A stretch of DNA of 64,000 nucleotides, from positions 6,722,001 to 6,786,000 of the forward strand of contig CM061107.1 in NCBI GenBank assembly GCA_030770545.1, written 5' to 3'. Below the pieces are notes generated by a model, which saw only the letters and a program-made list of their open reading frames with translations, did no database searches and had not been told where the DNA came from. The DNA comes from Macropodus opercularis. Taxonomy: Eukaryota; Chordata; Actinopteri; Anabantiformes; Osphronemidae. How positions within the stretch are numbered: position 1 is the stretch's first letter; every line of letters begins with the position of its first letter. This document shows, one piece after another, positions 60,295 through 64,000 of the stretch. The position numbers and the translations under genes were made by a program.

Positions 60295-63200
60295 ATGAGT
60301 TCACTTCACGTGTTAGTTGTCTTGTGTGCGAGCTTGGTAAACGCAGCCACTGAGTCAGGGGTCGCATCAACCGTGATCCCCAGCCAAACAAACGGGGAGC
60401 CTTCAAGCTTCGCCACCCCTTCCCCGATGGATAAGGTTACGGAGGCCGTGGACTCCACCAGTGCTTTCACCCCGGACCCCATCAGTGCTGGCACGGCTGG
60501 TGGGGCTTTCACCCCGGACCCCATCACTGCAGTGGATCCCAGAGCAGCAGCCACGACGCTCAATGTGTCTGAAGCACCTACTGCAACCACCCCCCCGCCG
60601 GTGGCGACGCCACAGGGTGATTTACACCAACTTTGCATCTTGTTACTTCCTGAGCTGTTTGATACCTCGTCAGATTTTAGTCTAGTGTGGGTAACGAAGA
60701 TCAAGACAAATCCATGACTAACAGTCCTTTCTTTTGTCCAGGTTGTCTATGTGACTTAACGCCTGGTTTCTGTGACATTGGCTGCTGTTGTGACACAGTA
60801 GATTGTGGTGTTGCTAATTTGAGTACAGTCTTCACAGGGTGTCTACAGAAAGCTGCGTAAGTCTTTCTGCACAAGCTCTGAAGTCATAGCGCATAAAAGG
60901 CTTTTTTTGTTTAAACATGCTTAAACTGTTTTTTACTGGTTTTGCAGACTAGGTGTTTGCATTGAGAAATGGCTGATGTTCAGAGCCAATGTCAATTCAT
61001 CTCTTGTAACTGTGACTGACTCTTCCTTCTGTGTCCAGACTCAAGGTAAACGTATATTAAGCTTTAAGCCTTTTACCATTTGAACCAGATTAAAAATGAC
61101 GTTACTGATAAACAGACATTTCCTTCACAAGTGTTGCTAATCACCGGACTTTGTTTCAGACTCTCCGTCGAACAGTGTTCCCCAGTCTCTCCCTGCACCT
61201 CAGTATCCAGTTTTAGGCAACTCCTATCACTTCTCACCACCAATACGTGTAAACAGCAAACATGGAAGAAATTTCTACAAGGTGAGAGGTTTTTCGCTCA
61301 GAGTTTTGTATCAAAAGTATTTAAATGTGAACTTTTGACAGATGGATACAATAATGTATTGTAGGTTGATGATGTCATCCAGACATATTTCTCCAACTCT
61401 TCTGTGCGAGGTCTCCTTTATCAGCCTTACCCCGGATCAGCTGCAGCGGTCTGTATCAACCGCAATCCTGCAAGTAAGTATGTAGTATATAAAAAGCATT
61501 CTTATAGTTATAGTATTATAGTGAGCTACAGGTAATCACGTGAGCTCACTGGAGGTTCTGTTTCGCTCCTCTTGCAGAGTTCTTGAGGTCTGTGTCCGTG
61601 TCTTGTGCTCGCATGTTGACTCCTCAGTCATGCACCACAGACCCAAATTTCAGCGCCCGATCCTACTTCTTGGACATGAGTCTGATTAAGGTCAGTCTAA
61701 GGACCAGTCTGCCTGGTCTCAATGATTGTAGAAACTGATTGATGATTGTAAAATTCTAAAAAATACCCCAAAAACTAATAATATTTTAATATTTGTTGTT
61801 ACAGATTCCAAAACTTGACAATGAACCGGTGTCAGACTTCCTGGTAAGTCACTACCTGTACAAACAGCACAGCTCAAAGCTTTAAGTGACGAACAGAAAC
61901 ACATCTGATTCTACATATATATCTTGGCAGACATCAGCTGCATTTGGAGGTTTTCTGTGGGTTAATACAAACTACCTATACTGCATTTACAATACGCTGT
62001 AATGTATTTATTCTTTGTACACAGTTGGTTAACTATTACTTAATAATGTATCCATTAAGTAGTTCATCATGTTTGCTTAGAGTCTTATTATGCTATGGAT
62101 ACAAGGTTCATGTTTGTGTGGTAAAAGTTAAGTCACGGTAAACAGCTGTTTAATTTGACACTTAGTTTAACCCCTACTGTAACCAGATTCATTTAGGTTA
62201 TTTAGGTGAGCTACAGGTACTTTCTCTACACAGTTTCCATACCAGTGTCCAACTCCTCCTGAGTTTATTTCTTATGTTATTTTCCTTTAAAACTATTCTT
62301 TTATACTGGTAGTATTTTTGTCTTCCTAAGAAAAGAAATGTATTATTTCTGTTTCAGATCCCAGTTACTCCGCTGTCAGAGTGGCCTTTACCAAGTCTAC
62401 AAAAAAACTCCTGTAAAAATGTTGTGAGAAAGGTGAAAATATTACATCATAGAAAGATATTTTACACTACACTGTATTTGACTACCTGATGATTAATTTT
62501 CTTTTCCTGATTCTCATAGGTGGAGTTTGTCATAGGATACACAAGCAGAGGGGAACTTGTAAATGCACAAGTGAATGTAGTGTTAGCTGATGTGGATCTT
62601 AATCAGTTATTGTTGCAAACACACTCTGTACAGTTCCAGGTAGTCTGTTAACACAAAATATTTGGTTTCAAACACTAATTGAGTAGTTCAAACATTAACT
62701 CATGTGCTATTTACTTTTGCAGCTGGACACACCCAGCCCCTCTCCCCTAATTCCTTCAGTTGGACTGACAGTGGGTTCACCGGTCATTGGTCGTTTTAAC
62801 GGAGAACTGACAACTGTATCCGTACCATTTAGTGACATTATCATTAAGCTGCTGATTTATATTCACACGTTTCCATTAAGCTTTTAGTCAACTGTACATC
62901 AGTGTTCCTTGACAGTGAGCTAGCTGACCACGCTGGGGGTATCACAGGGTGGCCAGTGCTCCACCGACCCTAGCAGACGAGCTCCCATCCTCTTTGCTCA
63001 CAATACCGTCACTGGTTGTTTATTCAGGTATTGATGCTTTTATTACTTCAATAAAAGGGAGTTGTGTTGTTGTTGATAACCCTAATCAGTTTTAGGTATT
63101 TTCATCCTATCCATCTTGTTCATGTCTGACTCCCTCTGCGCTGTGTAGTTCTCCATCGAGCAACTGTTCAGAGCTGCGGTCTCAGATTTACGAGATCTTG

Positions 63201-63859
63201 CAGGGACTTGCTACACCTGATGAGATGGCAATGCACTCAGGCTCCGTACTGAACTGGACAAGAGTCATCACCCAGGACTGTCCCATCAAGCCGCAGGTAC
63301 AGCAAAACACAAATGTATTTTTAAGAAACCTTGATAATTTTGAGTAGCGTCTGTACTTGTCCTCTTACGATTTACAGATATTTATTTTATCCTTTCTTCA
63401 GGAAACATGTGAATCTGGCTGTGTCCTCCCACGTTCTCTGTCCATCAGAGTGCTGTGGGCTCGACAAGGTCTCTTAGAGCTTCCCCAGAACTACATCCTG
63501 GGGGCTAAATACCTCTTCATGTGTCAAAATGTCAAGGTAGGGACAAGTTCTAATCAAATTTGTTATTTTCTGCCACACAGAATTCAGTTATTAAAACAAA
63601 CACATTCTTTCTGTCTACTTTCCAGTGTCCTGTGTCATCGCCTCTTGCTCTAACCACTGAAGTGATATTTGCAGACACAACAGTTTACCCAGAACGCCCC
63701 AGGGGTTTGCCACTGCCTAACTGGAAATTTCCGTTTGATTTCTTTACTAGAGGCACCAGTGAGCTGGATGGAAACGTTGTTAGTGGTAGTGAGAAGGTCA
63801 CATGGAGTTTAATACTATTCACAGTCATTTTGCTAAGATTAGAATTGTTCAATAAGTAG
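60295..63859 (+). CDS. tctn3: Tectonic family protein, probably tectonic-3
   Basis: Tectonics act at the ciliary transition zone in the MKS/B9 complex and affect Hedgehog signalling (family knowledge). Coding exons: 60295-60616, 60742-60856, 60948-61045, 61160-61281, 61365-61473, 61578-61690, 61805-61843, 62358-62432, 62520-62639, 62723-62815, 62924-63027, 63149-63296, 63402-63536 and 63626-63859, giving 608 residues (human TCTN3 607). Features: signal peptide MSSLHVLVVLCASLVNA, a Pro/Thr-rich linker with two AFTPDPI units, the Cys-rich CDLTPGFCDIGCCCD, VDDVIQTYF and CINRNPAKFL as in TCTN3, NWKFPFDFF near the end, and a C-terminal hydrophobic anchor. TCTN1 and TCTN2 fit less well. The joint between 62815 and 62924 is the weakest: the donor is GTATCC and other acceptors are possible. 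Confidence 0.85.
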
Positions 63860-64000
63860 TTGGATGAGACAACAATGGAGTAATGACACTAAAATATTTT
63901 ATTTATAGTTTTGTACATTTTTAAGAATACATATATTTTTACAAGACAACGTGAGTCACAATTTCACTAAAGATGCATTTTCTGTGTGGAGCTCTTCTCT
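63860..64000. other. tctn3 3' UTR
   Basis: AT-rich sequence after the tctn3 stop codon. No poly(A) signal or other feature is clear before the window ends. Confidence 0.5.

Overview
The window is nuclear DNA of a bony fish, most likely a teleost with a compact genome. All genes are spliced vertebrate genes with consensus GT-AG introns. Every protein I could reconstruct matches a vertebrate family at close to the usual length. Introns are short and about ten genes fit in 64 kb. I see no bacterial, phage, CRISPR or intact transposon sequence, and no tRNA or rRNA gene. All exon coordinates below were derived by eye from reading frames and splice signals, without any alignment software or database.

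Layout: pkmyt1 (minus, 3' end cut by the window edge) and elob (plus) diverge from a shared promoter near 3.1-3.4 kb. tgfb1i1 (Hic-5, plus, 6.7-11.7 kb) and patl2 (plus, 12.9-17.0 kb) follow. From 18.6 to 29.3 kb lies a highly repetitive secreted-matrix gene, best matched by family memory to calymmin of the fish notochord sheath. It has 48 coding exons in 10.7 kb, and nearly every exon is one Gly-Tyr-Gly repeat. paqr4 (plus, 30.2-32.1 kb) converges on pelo (minus, 32.8-36.3 kb). pelo diverges from a protein phosphatase 1 catalytic gene (plus, 37.2-40.8 kb). After a 4.7 kb gene-poor gap come atp2a1 (SERCA1, plus, 45.5-54.7 kb), a cytosolic sulfotransferase (minus, 55.5-58.0 kb, tail to tail with atp2a1) and a tectonic gene, probably tctn3 (plus, 60.3-63.9 kb).

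The genes do not form one pathway. From memory, PKMYT1, PAQR4 and ELOB are close together on human 16p13.3, while TGFB1I1, ATP2A1 and SULT1A lie on 16p11.2. The window therefore looks like a teleost counterpart of human 16p with extra genes interleaved (patl2, the calymmin-like gene, pelo, ppp1c, tctn3).

The most unusual object is the calymmin-like gene. All 46 internal exons are multiples of three and in the same phase (1-1), so exons can be gained, lost or skipped without breaking the frame. Its introns hold decayed copies of the same exon, one exon has apparently lost its original splice acceptor and moved it 21 nt downstream, and one large exon uses a GC donor. Other points worth checking are a 48-nt cassette exon that would split the LD1 motif of tgfb1i1, two alternative 3' ends of atp2a1, a reading-frame conflict in patl2, and an exact 370-bp tandem duplication upstream of tctn3.
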